From: an uncultured Candidatus Saccharibacteria bacterium
GTDB lineage: Bacteria > Patescibacteriota > Saccharimonadia > Saccharimonadales > Saccharimonadaceae
DNA length: 53,495 nt
Direction of reading: 5' to 3'
NCBI GenBank assembly: GCA_938036625.1
Contig: CALHQH010000009.1
Span: 1 to 53,495, forward strand
A program made the position numbers and the translations under genes. Under the pieces are notes generated by a model. That model was not told the DNA's origin. It did no database searches and saw only the letters and a list, made by a program, of their open reading frames with translations. This document shows, in pieces, positions 31,975-40,551 of the stretch (position 1 is the stretch's first letter; the number at the start of each line of letters is the position of its first letter).

Positions 31975-32664
31975 CTATCTCTCTTTTATGTCTTCAATTA
32001 TTTGTTTAATCACAGAGGCGCTGTCGGCATCCATATCTCTTCGAGACAGAGTCGACTCTAACATCTGGACAACAACTCGACTTGTTGTGTCGCTAATAGC
32101 GATATCGCGCTGGAGATCTAATTCTTCAGCCGTTAATTCCCTTTCGTCTTCTTGCTGTATTTGTACAGTATCAGTATCGACTACAAACTCCTCTGCATAA
32201 AAGGGTGGGGTAAACTCTGCACTACCCAATTGCTGACTATTGCGCTTAATCAGGATATTTTCTATGGAGTTCAATTGAGGGATCTTGCCAGTCACTGATA
32301 TTGTATCAGCAACTTGATGGGCAGCAATGACAACCGAACGTGTGAAATCAGTATAGTCACCCTGTGCTCGACACGTTGCCAACACTCCATCCATCCGCAC
32401 AGCGTCAAGACTTGATGGATATGAAAGCTCTACCTCATCATCATGTTTCTTTATTGATGCACTGCTCAAGTTGTTTTCTATCATTAGGCTGTGGAAATCG
32501 GGATCATATACACCAGACTGGATATCACTCCGTGGAACATATACTTTTCGTACACCATCTTCTCCAACAATCTCTTTATACTCCTTAGTGATACGATTCT
32601 GGATACTAGGTTCACGTATAGCAGAAGGTTTATTATGGCCTGCTAGATCTTCGTAACTACGCAT
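31975..32664 (-). CDS. Hypothetical protein cotranscribed with the kinase-like gene
   Basis: 229 aa, not recognised. It is soluble and acidic. A short region KVYVPRSDIQSGVYDP suggests a folded N-terminal domain, and the C-terminal half is Glu/Gln-rich (TVQIQQEDERELTAEEL) with a helical end (SASVIKQIIEDIKER). There are no membrane segments. The stop lies 6 bases before the kinase start. The pair might be substrate and kinase or a two-gene toxin-antitoxin-like or defence unit, but nothing in the sequence decides this. Divergent from murT with about 90 bases between. Confidence 0.65.
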   Translation of the reverse strand: MRSYEDLAGHNKPSAIREPSIQNRITKEYKEIVGEDGVRKVYVPRSDIQSGVYDPDFHSLMIENNLSSASIKKHDDEVELSYPSSLDAVRMDGVLATCRAQGDYTDFTRSVVIAAHQVADTISVTGKIPQLNSIENILIKRNSQQLGSAEFTPPFYAEEFVVDTDTVQIQQEDERELTAEELDLQRDIAISDTTSRVVVQMLESTLSRRDMDADSASVIKQIIEDIKER

Positions 32665-32737
32665 ATGACATATAATAGCAAACTAGGTACAGTTTTGGAA
32701 TCCACCTCAATCTCATCGCGTCAGGTATGTATGCTCA

Positions 32738-32753
32738 TGCTATAATAAACACC
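32738..32753 (+). promoter_or_regulatory. Extended -10 promoter of murT-gatD
   Basis: TGC TATAAT (TATAAT at 32741-32746) ends 7 bases before the murT ATG at 32754. No good -35 is seen, which the TG motif would offset. The message is probably leaderless. Confidence 0.6.
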
Positions 32754-34022
32754 ATGATTCGTATTACAACTCTTGTGGGCAAAGGGGTGCAGCGCGCAGC
32801 TCGGTTGCGCGGTGGTGGCTCAGCATTGCCAGGCCTCGTCGTCGAGAAACTCGATCGGCACTTTCTTGCCCGTACGCTTGATGCTCTACCGCATGGTGTG
32901 GTGGTAGTAAGTGGCACTAACGGCAAGACAACCACTACCAAGATGGTTGTAGCTCTACTGGAAAGCCAAGGCCTCCGCGTCTTTACTAATCGCACGGGGA
33001 GCAACTTTACCCGCGGCGTGGCAGCAGCACTGCTTGAGGCGGTTGATACCCATGGTGTTTTGCCAGCGGATATTGCCGTGCTCGAGCTTGACGAAGCGCA
33101 TGCAGTGCACTTCGTCAAGCAAGTTGCCCCACGCTATTGTTTACTACTCAACGTCCTGCGCGACCAACTCGATCGCTTTGGCGAGATTGACTACACGGCG
33201 CAGCTGCTTCACACCATCGCCATACGCACCACAAATGGCATTGTTCTCAATGGCGACGACCCACGGCTGACGCGGCAAGAATTTACCGCTGATCTCACAG
33301 CACCAATAAGCCGCTATGGCGTCGATCCATCAATTGCCCACCTCTTCCCAAGCGACGATACCATGCGAAGCGCCTCAGCCCAAGCTGCAGCCACTACCAA
33401 TGCTGATGTGACACTATGCGGCTTGTCTGACCAAGCTGCAACTTTCCGCTTCGACGATTCCGATCATCCTGTCTCACTCAAGCTCAAGGGTAGCTACAAT
33501 GCCCAAAACGCTGCAGGAGCACTTACCCTCGTCCGTACTATTCTGCAAGATAAACTCGATACGCCCGCCATGCTCGCTGCCCTAGCTCAGGTCGAGCCAG
33601 CCTTTGGTCGCGGCGAAGCTCTGACCGTCAATGGCCAGCCCTGCGAGCTTGTCCTCGTCAAGAACCCGAGCGGTTTCCGTCTGAGCCTGGCATCGTTTGA
33701 CCCTCATAAGACTGCTACAATGATTGCCATCAACGACCAGTACGCCGATGGCCGCGATATGAGTTGGCTATGGGATGTCGACTTCGACACGCTTCGGCCC
33801 ACTGGCGTGGCAATGGTGAGTGGTGTGCGCGCCTACGATATGGCGCTGCGCCTCCAGTATGATGAAGTAGAAGCTCGGCGCGTTGTACCTGGCCTTAAGC
33901 AAGCTCTGGCAGAGTTTGTCCAGGCCAACCGCGGCACCCCCTTGCGCATCTACTGTACTTATACCGCCATGCTTGCCTTGCGGCGCGAATTAGCCCATTA
34001 CACAGAGGTAAATGCTGTATGA
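32754..34022 (+). CDS. murT: Lipid II isoglutaminyl synthase subunit MurT, lacking the zinc ribbon
   Basis: 422 aa. The Mur ligase P-loop GTNGKTTTTK, then TNRTGSNFTRG, ELDEAHAVHF and LLNVLRDQLDRFGE are the MurT signatures, and the C-terminal DUF1727 part reads LVLVKNPSGF, INDQYADGRDMSWLWDVDF. MurT activates the D-Glu carboxylate of lipid II with ATP so GatD can amidate it. Known MurT has a Cys4 zinc ribbon in the middle domain; here the region (about 210-245) keeps a single Cys (TLCGLSDQ), so zinc binding is lost. The stop overlaps gatD as ATGA, fixing the operon. Confidence 0.93.
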   Translation: MIRITTLVGKGVQRAARLRGGGSALPGLVVEKLDRHFLARTLDALPHGVVVVSGTNGKTTTTKMVVALLESQGLRVFTNRTGSNFTRGVAAALLEAVDTHGVLPADIAVLELDEAHAVHFVKQVAPRYCLLLNVLRDQLDRFGEIDYTAQLLHTIAIRTTNGIVLNGDDPRLTRQEFTADLTAPISRYGVDPSIAHLFPSDDTMRSASAQAAATTNADVTLCGLSDQAATFRFDDSDHPVSLKLKGSYNAQNAAGALTLVRTILQDKLDTPAMLAALAQVEPAFGRGEALTVNGQPCELVLVKNPSGFRLSLASFDPHKTATMIAINDQYADGRDMSWLWDVDFDTLRPTGVAMVSGVRAYDMALRLQYDEVEARRVVPGLKQALAEFVQANRGTPLRIYCTYTAMLALRRELAHYTEVNAV

Positions 34023-34744
34023 AAAGCAACACTATCACCATCCTCCAACTCTACCCTCACGCCATGAATATCTATGGCGACTGGGGTAACACCCTCACAC
34101 TCAAGCGACGGCTTGAATGGTATGGCTACAGCGTGCGGCTCGTTGAATATAACCCAGGCGACACCTTCCCAGCTGATATCGATATCATTGTAGGTGGCGG
34201 TGGCCAAGACTCTGGCCAAGCTACCATTCAGGATGATTTACTAGCGATTGGCCCCACCCTGCAGCGCCTGGCTGATGATGGTGTGCCAATGCTAGTGGTG
34301 TGTGGGCTATACCAGCTGTTTGGGCGGTTTTTTAAAACCACTCAGGGAGCGATCATCCGCGGGATTGGGCTCTTTGACATTGAGACAATCGCTGGTGAGC
34401 AGCGCCTGATTGGCAATATCGTCACTGCCAGCAGCGACTTTGGCGAGATTATTGGCTACGAAAACCACAGTGGCCTCACAACCCTTGGGCACAGCGTGCC
34501 ACCCCTGGGTATCGTATCGCGCGGGGCGGGCAACAATGGTACCGACCAAACCGAAGGTGCGCGCTACCGCAATGTGATCGGCACCTACCTCCATGGCTCA
34601 ATTCTACCCAAGAATCCACGCATTGCCGACTTCTTGGTTGAGCAAGCAGTGGCGCGGCGCTATGGTGAATTTGCGCCGTCTGTCCTCATCGATGACACCT
34701 TTGCCACCAAGGCACGCACTGTTGCGAGCAAGCGACCACGCTAG
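34019..34744 (+). CDS. gatD: Lipid II isoglutaminyl synthase glutamine amidotransferase subunit GatD
   Basis: 241 aa, CobB/CobQ-type amidotransferase. The nucleophile Cys is in MLVVCGLYQLFG and the catalytic His in GTYLHGSILPKNP, and IIGYENHSG is the family strand. The N-terminus ITILQLYPHAMNIYGDWGN is typical. It makes ammonia from glutamine for MurT, giving D-isoglutamine in peptidoglycan, needed for efficient cross-linking and lysozyme resistance. It overlaps murT by 4 bases, so the subunits are coupled. Confidence 0.95.
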   Translation: MKSNTITILQLYPHAMNIYGDWGNTLTLKRRLEWYGYSVRLVEYNPGDTFPADIDIIVGGGGQDSGQATIQDDLLAIGPTLQRLADDGVPMLVVCGLYQLFGRFFKTTQGAIIRGIGLFDIETIAGEQRLIGNIVTASSDFGEIIGYENHSGLTTLGHSVPPLGIVSRGAGNNGTDQTEGARYRNVIGTYLHGSILPKNPRIADFLVEQAVARRYGEFAPSVLIDDTFATKARTVASKRPR

Positions 34745-34880
34745 CCTGTTGCTATGCCTCTCAGTTTTTAGACCATAGAGTCATCAGTGTTGGATATCCA
34801 GACCTCGGATCCATATTTCCTCACCACAACATTAGACAATCTTAAGCGGACTTTTAGCAAATCTGCTATACTAGATCATT

Positions 34881-36041
34881 GTGACAACCCAACCAAAAGC
34901 CAGCGCGTCCTCTGTTGGGCGCATCGTTAGTCTCGACCTCATGCGCGGGTGGTTTTTGATTATCATTATTCTCGACCATCTCACCTACTTCCCCAATGGC
35001 CTCACCTTCCTCACTGGCGACAGTCGCCTCGCTGTGTCGGCAGCCGAAGGGTTCTTCATTATATCCGGCCTTGTCCTGGGCATTGTGCGCGGTGCCAAGC
35101 TCCGCACGCAGCCCCTCATGGCAGCGACGCGCTTGCTCTGGAAGCGAGCTGGTACGCTCTACCTCACGAGCATTATCGTGACGATGCTATCGCTCCTGAT
35201 TAGTTGGTTCTTTATTGATAATAAAGGTGTCAAGTTGCCACTACCGCTGCCCGACGGTAATTGGCTTGGCCTGGCGTGGGATATTATCACCTTGCAGCAA
35301 TTCTACGGCTGGGCGGACTACTTGCGCCTGTATGCACTGTTTATTGCGGTAGCACCAGGCGCGCTCTGGCTGCTGCGGCGCGGCAAGTGGTATATCGTGC
35401 TAGGGCTCAGCTTACTGGTGTGGGCACTGACGCCACGGCCAGTCAGTGAACTATACCAACCGCTCACCTGGCAGGTGCTGTTCTTTATGGCCTTTGTCTT
35501 GGGCTACTACCTACCAGAGATTACTGCACGCTGGCAATCGTGGCCGCTGCGCCGTCGACGCATCATCAAGCGCAGTATTGCAACGCTCTTCGTCCTCACA
35601 CTCTTTGCCGACGCATACGTCACCTTTGTGGCGCATGGGCTGGGCGATGGCTTTCATCAAACGCTTGCCGCGGCCGATACCGCACTCGACAATCAGTTCC
35701 TCAAGCTCGACCTACCACTGCCTCGCCTTACCCTATCGTGGCTCTGGTTTGCTGGGTTCTTTATGCTGTTTCGGCGATTCGAGGATCGCATCAAGCGCTG
35801 GCTAGGCTGGATTTTGCTGCCGTTTGGCCATAATTCGCTCTATGTGTACACAGTGCATGCGTTCGTTATTCTCGTTATGCATCTCTTTGTAGCACCAGAT
35901 TATTATATTAGCGATTTTTATTTTACGTCGGTCGATCGTTTCTACGAGATCCCGGCCAACTTCGCCTTATCTATCAGTGCACTTGCGCTTATCTACCTTG
36001 CCGTCAAGACGAAGTTTTTGATGAAGATTATTCCACGCTAA
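34881..36041 (+). CDS. OpgC-like membrane acyltransferase
   Basis: 386 aa with about 10 membrane helices. The N-terminus RIVSLDLMRGWFLIIIILDH and AEGFFIISGLVLGIVRG match the OpgC/acyltransferase-3-like family, whose conserved Asp and Arg (LDLMRG) and His (ILDH) lie in the first helix. OpgC transfers succinyl groups to periplasmic glucans; related enzymes modify other surface glycans. The target here is unknown, but it follows the wall-tailoring murT-gatD pair. The start is a GTG 8 bases after an extended -10 (TGC TATACT, 34867-34872). Confidence 0.85.
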   Translation: MTTQPKASASSVGRIVSLDLMRGWFLIIIILDHLTYFPNGLTFLTGDSRLAVSAAEGFFIISGLVLGIVRGAKLRTQPLMAATRLLWKRAGTLYLTSIIVTMLSLLISWFFIDNKGVKLPLPLPDGNWLGLAWDIITLQQFYGWADYLRLYALFIAVAPGALWLLRRGKWYIVLGLSLLVWALTPRPVSELYQPLTWQVLFFMAFVLGYYLPEITARWQSWPLRRRRIIKRSIATLFVLTLFADAYVTFVAHGLGDGFHQTLAAADTALDNQFLKLDLPLPRLTLSWLWFAGFFMLFRRFEDRIKRWLGWILLPFGHNSLYVYTVHAFVILVMHLFVAPDYYISDFYFTSVDRFYEIPANFALSISALALIYLAVKTKFLMKIIPR

Positions 36042-36123
36042 CAGGGATCAGCTAGAGAGATAGACCTGCCTTTGTTTCATTGATCTATCCCATCAATCAG
36101 TACATCTTTGCTATACATATCCA

Positions 36124-36149
36124 TAAAAAACAGAGGCCGCGCGAGCCTC
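36124..36149 (-). terminator. Terminator of tRNA-Arg (CCG)
   Basis: In the minus direction GAGGC, loop TCGCGCG and GCCTC are followed by TGTTTTTT. The stem is at 36133-36137 and 36145-36149. Confidence 0.85.
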
Positions 36150-36158
36150 GATTATCTA

Positions 36159-36235
36159 TGGTATACCCGGCAGGGTTCGAACCTGCGACCTTTGGTTCCG
36201 GAAACCAACGCTCTATCCAGCTGAGCTACGGGTAC
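36159..36235 (-). tRNA. tRNA-Arg (CCG), CCA encoded
   Basis: Acceptor GTACCCG/CGGGTAT (first pair G-T), anticodon stem TTGGT/ACCAA with loop TTCCGGA giving anticodon CCG, T arm GCAGG TTCGAAC CCTGC, discriminator A and CCA. Confidence 0.97.
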
Positions 36236-36312
36236 GTATAGTGGTATTGTACCACGGATGATTATGGCTTTGCTAGTGGATTTTTTGCCAACAAATCGGT
36301 ACTATAAAAGAT

Positions 36313-37917
36313 ATGAGTAAACAACTAGCGCGGCAACAATCTGCCGCACGGGTCAAGAAGCCCGCCCTTATTCTCGTTAATCGACTATTTCCCCTTGTCT
36401 GTAAGATGCGACGCCATTGGTTTCGCATTGCCATTGTACTAGCACCACTGGTGGCAATGGCGCTGTGCTGGTGGATTGGCAGCCAGCAGAGTGTATGGTT
36501 TGATGAGGCGTATTCGGTGTGGCTCGCCAAGCAGCCAATCAGTGAGCTCATCCGCCTCACTAGTATCGATACGCACCCGCCGCTCTACTATCTCATCCTC
36601 AAGCTCTGGGCCAGTGTGTGGGGTTATAGCGAGCCAGCCCTGCGTGCCTTCAGTATCCTCTGCTATGGCGGTGCGATGGTTATTATGGGGTGCTTTGTGC
36701 GGCGTTGGTTTGGCACACGCGCCGCGGGGTATACACTCCTCACACTAATTGGCACACCGCTGCTGATGCGCTACGGCTTTGAGATACGGATGTATGCACT
36801 GGGGTCACTCATCGGTGTAAGCGCCACCGCTGTACTGGCACGCGCCTGGCACGACGACCGTTGGCGCGACTGGATGCTCTATGCGGTGCTTGTCGCCTTC
36901 GGCATGGGGACGCTGTATTATAGCGCCCTACTCTGGCTGGCTCAGCTGCTCTGGCTGATGGTTATGACCTACCGCCGCCAAGGCTTACAACAGTGGTGGA
37001 AGTTGCCGTGGCTCTGGGCGTATGTCGTGAGCTTTATGCTGTTTTTGCCGTGGCTACCGACCTTCTTGGGGCAGATTGGCAATGGTGCTTTGGCCGAGAT
37101 TGGCCAGCCGATGAATCTGCAGAATTTGCTTGGCATCGCATCCTTCAATATGATTTATAAGCCATCTTGGTTGCTAGGCGTTGTGTCGTCGCAGCTTGTC
37201 CTGATTATTATCTGTGCCGTTGCGTGGGCGTGGCCTCGTGCCATGCGTTCGTTGCCGCATCCCGAGCTTGCTTGGCTATTGCTTGCTCATATAGGTGTAC
37301 CGGTTGCAGCGTTGGTCGTCGTGTCGCTATCTGCTCCAATGTATGTCGAGCGCTACCTTGCTCATGTGGCAATCAGCGGCATTACTGTTGCGAGTGTCGT
37401 CCTCTATATGGCCTGCGCAGCTCTGCATCGTTCGCCATTGCGCTGGCACAAGGCTGTGTCGACCGCTCTCTTGGTGCTCTTGCCAGTGGTTATGGTTTAT
37501 GGCATGGTGCAGCTATCATTGCAGGGTAACTTCAACTTCCAGCGCGATGAGCGGCCCAATGTAAAGCAAATTGCCACCCAACTACTCGGCACCTGCCGCG
37601 ATGGGAGCGTCATCCTTGCGGCCGACCCGTACATTGCCATAGAGATAAGCTATTATCTCGAGCAAGCACAGTCACGTTGCCCCATCTACATGGCCTATGT
37701 GGGTGGCCCACTGATGGGCGGCTACGCACCGCTCGAGGGGAGCACCACCTACCGCAAAGTCGCCGACACCACTCAGCCCTTTACCGATGCCAAAAAAATT
37801 AACGTCCTCTACTATAGCAGCTCAACCGCAACCACCACCCCAACACTACCCAGTGCCTACACCCTGCGCTCCGTCACCGGCGACCCACTGGTGCTGATGC
37901 AGTTTGCCCGCGACTAA
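36313..37917 (+). CDS. GT39/ArnT-like membrane glycosyltransferase
   Basis: 534 aa with about 10 membrane helices in the first 400 residues and an external C-terminal domain. The catalytic first loop has the Asp-Glu pair in SVWFDEAYSVWLA, then the conserved DTHPPLYYLILKLW, the hallmark of the dolichyl/undecaprenyl-phosphate mannosyltransferase superfamily (PF13231-type). It would use a polyprenyl-phosphate sugar to modify a protein or glycan outside the cell. A natural link is pilin or other surface protein glycosylation, but that is inference. A TACTAT box ends 7 bases before the ATG. Confidence 0.88.
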   Translation: MSKQLARQQSAARVKKPALILVNRLFPLVCKMRRHWFRIAIVLAPLVAMALCWWIGSQQSVWFDEAYSVWLAKQPISELIRLTSIDTHPPLYYLILKLWASVWGYSEPALRAFSILCYGGAMVIMGCFVRRWFGTRAAGYTLLTLIGTPLLMRYGFEIRMYALGSLIGVSATAVLARAWHDDRWRDWMLYAVLVAFGMGTLYYSALLWLAQLLWLMVMTYRRQGLQQWWKLPWLWAYVVSFMLFLPWLPTFLGQIGNGALAEIGQPMNLQNLLGIASFNMIYKPSWLLGVVSSQLVLIIICAVAWAWPRAMRSLPHPELAWLLLAHIGVPVAALVVVSLSAPMYVERYLAHVAISGITVASVVLYMACAALHRSPLRWHKAVSTALLVLLPVVMVYGMVQLSLQGNFNFQRDERPNVKQIATQLLGTCRDGSVILAADPYIAIEISYYLEQAQSRCPIYMAYVGGPLMGGYAPLEGSTTYRKVADTTQPFTDAKKINVLYYSSSTATTTPTLPSAYTLRSVTGDPLVLMQFARD

Positions 37918-38012
37918 TAATGCTGATTATTGCTATTTCTACAGTGGTAGATGCCACCCATAATTGCAGATTATCCCATTATCATCTACACTAGAAGGAT
38001 AAGGAGGCATAT

Positions 38013-38621
38013 ATGATCGAACAACTCAAAAGACAGATTATTGGTGCGTGGTGGGTGATTATTATCATTAGCCTATCGTTGATTATCTTTGGTGGAGTGT
38101 CGCTTGCGATGCCGGCAATGACCCTCACTGTTTTGATGACAGTCCTTGCAGTTTTGATCATCGTCTGGGGTCTATCACAGCTAGTGCGTGGGCTGCAGGT
38201 AGCAGATGGCCAAGCCAAGACATTTCTCGTGGTGGCAGGCGCGCTGCTTATTTTGCTTGGCGCGGTGATGCTTGCTAACCCTCGGGTTAGTGTGGCGACG
38301 CTCAGCTTTGTCCTTGGCTGGGTGGTAATGCTCCGCAGCCTCATCGACCTTATACTCAGCCGTATCTTTCCCGCTAAGAGCCGCACGCGAGCGCTCTGGC
38401 TCATGTCTGGTGTGATCGGCGTAATCGTTAGCTTCATTCTCTGGCTTTTCCCAGTGGGCAGTGCTCAGCTTTTCGTCCAGATCGTTGGTGGCTATGCACT
38501 GGTCAATGGTATCATCCTCCTTGTCAATGCCATCGAGCTGCGCCGCACCGTGCGCCGTCGCATGCGTGGGCATCACACAGCCAACAAGCCAATCGACCGC
38601 GGTGAGGTGATTGACCTGTAG
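38013..38621 (+). CDS. HdeD-like (DUF308) membrane protein
   Basis: 202 aa with six membrane segments arranged as three repeated pairs (WWVIIIISLSLIIFGG, then FLVVAGALLILLGAVML and LWLMSGVIGVIVSFILW), the typical HdeD/DUF308 fold, and a basic C-terminal tail. HdeD is linked to acid resistance in enterobacteria; its role here is unknown. A strong AAGGAGG lies 5 bases before the ATG, so this gene is leadered. No operon partner. Confidence 0.88.
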   Translation: MIEQLKRQIIGAWWVIIIISLSLIIFGGVSLAMPAMTLTVLMTVLAVLIIVWGLSQLVRGLQVADGQAKTFLVVAGALLILLGAVMLANPRVSVATLSFVLGWVVMLRSLIDLILSRIFPAKSRTRALWLMSGVIGVIVSFILWLFPVGSAQLFVQIVGGYALVNGIILLVNAIELRRTVRRRMRGHHTANKPIDRGEVIDL

Positions 38622-38781
38622 TATACAGTACAATACTTACACCTCAAAACTTGCGTCGTTTTTCCGCCTCAACCATACTCAGGATCGACATCTTGAAAAT
38701 ACCAATTTCTCAGCATTAGTGCCGCAAGTTGGATTGCCGCAGCGAATTTTTGTAAAGCAGCGAGAGAATGAAGCTAGTATA

Positions 38782-38820
38782 GAAAAAGGACTAAGATTTT
38801 GTTTGCAATATCTTAGTCCT
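38782..38820 (-). terminator. Terminator of the lone pilin gene
   Basis: An 11-bp perfect stem (38787-38797 with 38810-38820: AGGACTAAGAT and ATCTTAGTCCT) is followed in the minus direction by TTTTTC. It stands about 90 bases after the pilin stop. Confidence 0.85.
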
Positions 38821-38907
38821 ACCATATATTCATCGTCACCTTAGCTGGCAAAGTGTACGGATCATAGAGAACACGCCCAAGGTCTGATTTTTGTTGATGC
38901 TAAAATT

Positions 38908-39384
38908 TTACCTCTGCAGCTCCGGCTCGCACACTGCTGGCTGGGTTGGTTCAACCACGCGGATTACATGACAGTAGCGCAGTACACCATCGGTCGCTTG
39001 CGACTCATTCTCACCAGATTGCGCGTGGTAGGTATCACACCCGCCCTCTTTGGGCTCACTCTCTGAGCCCTTTATATGATAGACAAGCCCCCGGGTGGTA
39101 CGCGTCGTTGCTTCTATGCAGTATGTTGCCGATGCGACGTACTTGAGCGTCGCCGTAATGTTCTCACTCTTGTGATAATCAGCCGGGAGCGACGTTGGGT
39201 AGCCATTATAAAACGTCCTGTAGGCTGTCATTGCCGCGGCAGCAGCCCGCAGATCACTCACGAGCTCCGTCTGGGCTGCACGCTGACGCCACGCACCATA
39301 CCCCACAATCGACGCCGACACCAAGATCGCTAGTATCGCCACTACTGTCAAAATCTCGACTAGCGTAAACCCTCGCTTATTCAT
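38908..39384 (-). CDS. Stand-alone type IV pilin-like protein
   Basis: 158 aa with a very short leader MNKRG, then FTLVEILTVVAILAILVSASI with Glu5. The body has four Cys (TYCIE, GGCDT, LRYCHV, AVCEP), which could make two disulfides. It lies 22 kb from the main pilin cluster and has its own terminator, so it is a separately controlled pilin or pseudopilin, perhaps an adhesin tip or an alternative subunit. No clear ribosome site or leaderless box was seen near the ATG. Confidence 0.85.
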   Translation of the reverse strand: MNKRGFTLVEILTVVAILAILVSASIVGYGAWRQRAAQTELVSDLRAAAAAMTAYRTFYNGYPTSLPADYHKSENITATLKYVASATYCIEATTRTTRGLVYHIKGSESEPKEGGCDTYHAQSGENESQATDGVLRYCHVIRVVEPTQPAVCEPELQR

Positions 39385-39499
39385 GCCTTCATCATACCAT
39401 AAGCATCATAGAGAGTACAGATGGTACTGCTGTGGTGCACAAACAAACACACGCCCACCAAACCCCATGGTGTACTCACTATCTACTCTCTGGAGCGTT

Positions 39500-40108
39500 T
39501 TACACCAAGTAGCTGATAATCTCATCTGCCACTGCGATAGCCGATGGATAGGTGCTCGTGTCAATCGGGCCACCAGGCGTTAGGTCGTGGCTAGCCAGCA
39601 CCGCTGGGAATTGCTGCATGCTATCCATGTCGTCCTCGCCATCACGCATAAATTCTTCGAAGCTCTGAATCACCGCTGCATCACGCCCAGCACGCCGCCT
39701 GGCCTCAGCCACGCCCTTAAAGCGCTCATAGCGGAGTTCATCTGGTGCTGTGAGCACCACCGTGCGGTAGCGATCACCCAGTCGCTCCTTGAGACGGCAA
39801 GCACTGCGGTAGTCACGCAGGCCATCGAGCACCACCAGCTCCACACCAGGCCGCTCAAGCAGCTCCAGTGCCCGGTCGGCCAGTAAGCTCGGCGCAGACT
39901 CCGTCATGATCTGCAGCACGCGCAAATAATCGCTCCGCTTGCGCAGTGTCATATGATGGCTCGCGGCATATTCGCGCAAGACATCGCTCGGACGAAACAA
40001 AACAACCCCGGCACCCAGCCGCGGCATTAGCTCACGAATTGTTGATGATTTGCCGGCGAGTTCTCGCCCAGTAATATTCACAATTTGGATAGTTCGAGTA
40101 GATCTCAT
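39500..40108 (-). CDS. P-loop nucleotide kinase-like protein
   Basis: 202 aa. Walker A is NITGRELAGKSST, followed by IRELMPRLGAG and VLFRPSDVLREYA; a possible Walker B reads VELVVLDGLRDYRSA. The pattern is of adenylate/deoxynucleoside-kinase-like proteins, including an Arg-rich lid region (KGVAEARRRAGRD). The substrate is unknown. A TGC TACAAT box ends 7 bases before the chosen ATG; the longer frame begins upstream of it and is not used. Convergent with nothing close; free-standing. Confidence 0.75.
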   Translation of the reverse strand: MRSTRTIQIVNITGRELAGKSSTIRELMPRLGAGVVLFRPSDVLREYAASHHMTLRKRSDYLRVLQIMTESAPSLLADRALELLERPGVELVVLDGLRDYRSACRLKERLGDRYRTVVLTAPDELRYERFKGVAEARRRAGRDAAVIQSFEEFMRDGEDDMDSMQQFPAVLASHDLTPGGPIDTSTYPSAIAVADEIISYLV

Positions 40109-40511
40109 ACCCTCTATTGTAGCATGGCATTCGCGGCAGAAATACCTCAAAAACAGCAAATTTATGGTATTTGTTCTATTTTTAGCTCATGAACTCTGGT
40201 ATACTCTCATCTCTGCCTGCAGTTTTATTCAATGAAGTATGGTGGCTCGTCGCTATAATAAGCGCTGCATCCTCACACTAAAAGGGTGAATGTTCTAGAA
40301 AAGCATTCATTTTATGCAGCTGAACTAGCATCAGAAAGCGTGTGAAGTGAGCTACTGGGCTATAAAATGAGGGCGTCTCGGTATTTACAGTAAGATATAT
40401 TATTGCATCATTATGTATAATATTGTGTATTATATGTTATTACCCCTGTTTTTGGACACATTATGCAATATTGTGCGTTATTTTGCCATTTTCCTCTTCC
40501 CTTTTTGCGAC
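40109..40511. other. AT-rich gene-free stretch with imperfect direct repeats
   Basis: No supported gene. Between about 40411 and 40485 two similar segments occur: ATTATG TATAATATTGTGTATTAT and, about 50 bases later, ATTATG CAATATTGTGCGTTATT. Each is close to a palindrome itself. They lie just upstream of the promoter of the next gene and could be paired binding sites. Multiple -10-like words make the start of any transcript uncertain. Confidence 0.5.
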
Positions 40512-40551
40512 CTCTGTTGTATAGTGAATGGACTATGAGTACACAACAGAG
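40512..40551. promoter_or_regulatory. Nested dyad over the -10 box and start codon
   Basis: CTCTGTTGT (40512-40520) and ACAACAGAG (40543-40551) form a perfect 9-bp dyad, and inside it ATAGT (40521-40525) pairs with ACTAT (40532-40536). The -10 TATAGT is 40520-40525 and the ATG 40535-40537. With a start near 40532 the left arm is not transcribed, so the dyad cannot act as an mRNA hairpin and is better seen as a protein-binding operator. Confidence 0.6.

Noticed and set aside
38611..38844. A 77-codon plus-strand frame before the lone pilin
   Set aside because: It has no ribosome site or promoter and covers the terminator of the pilin gene on the other strand.
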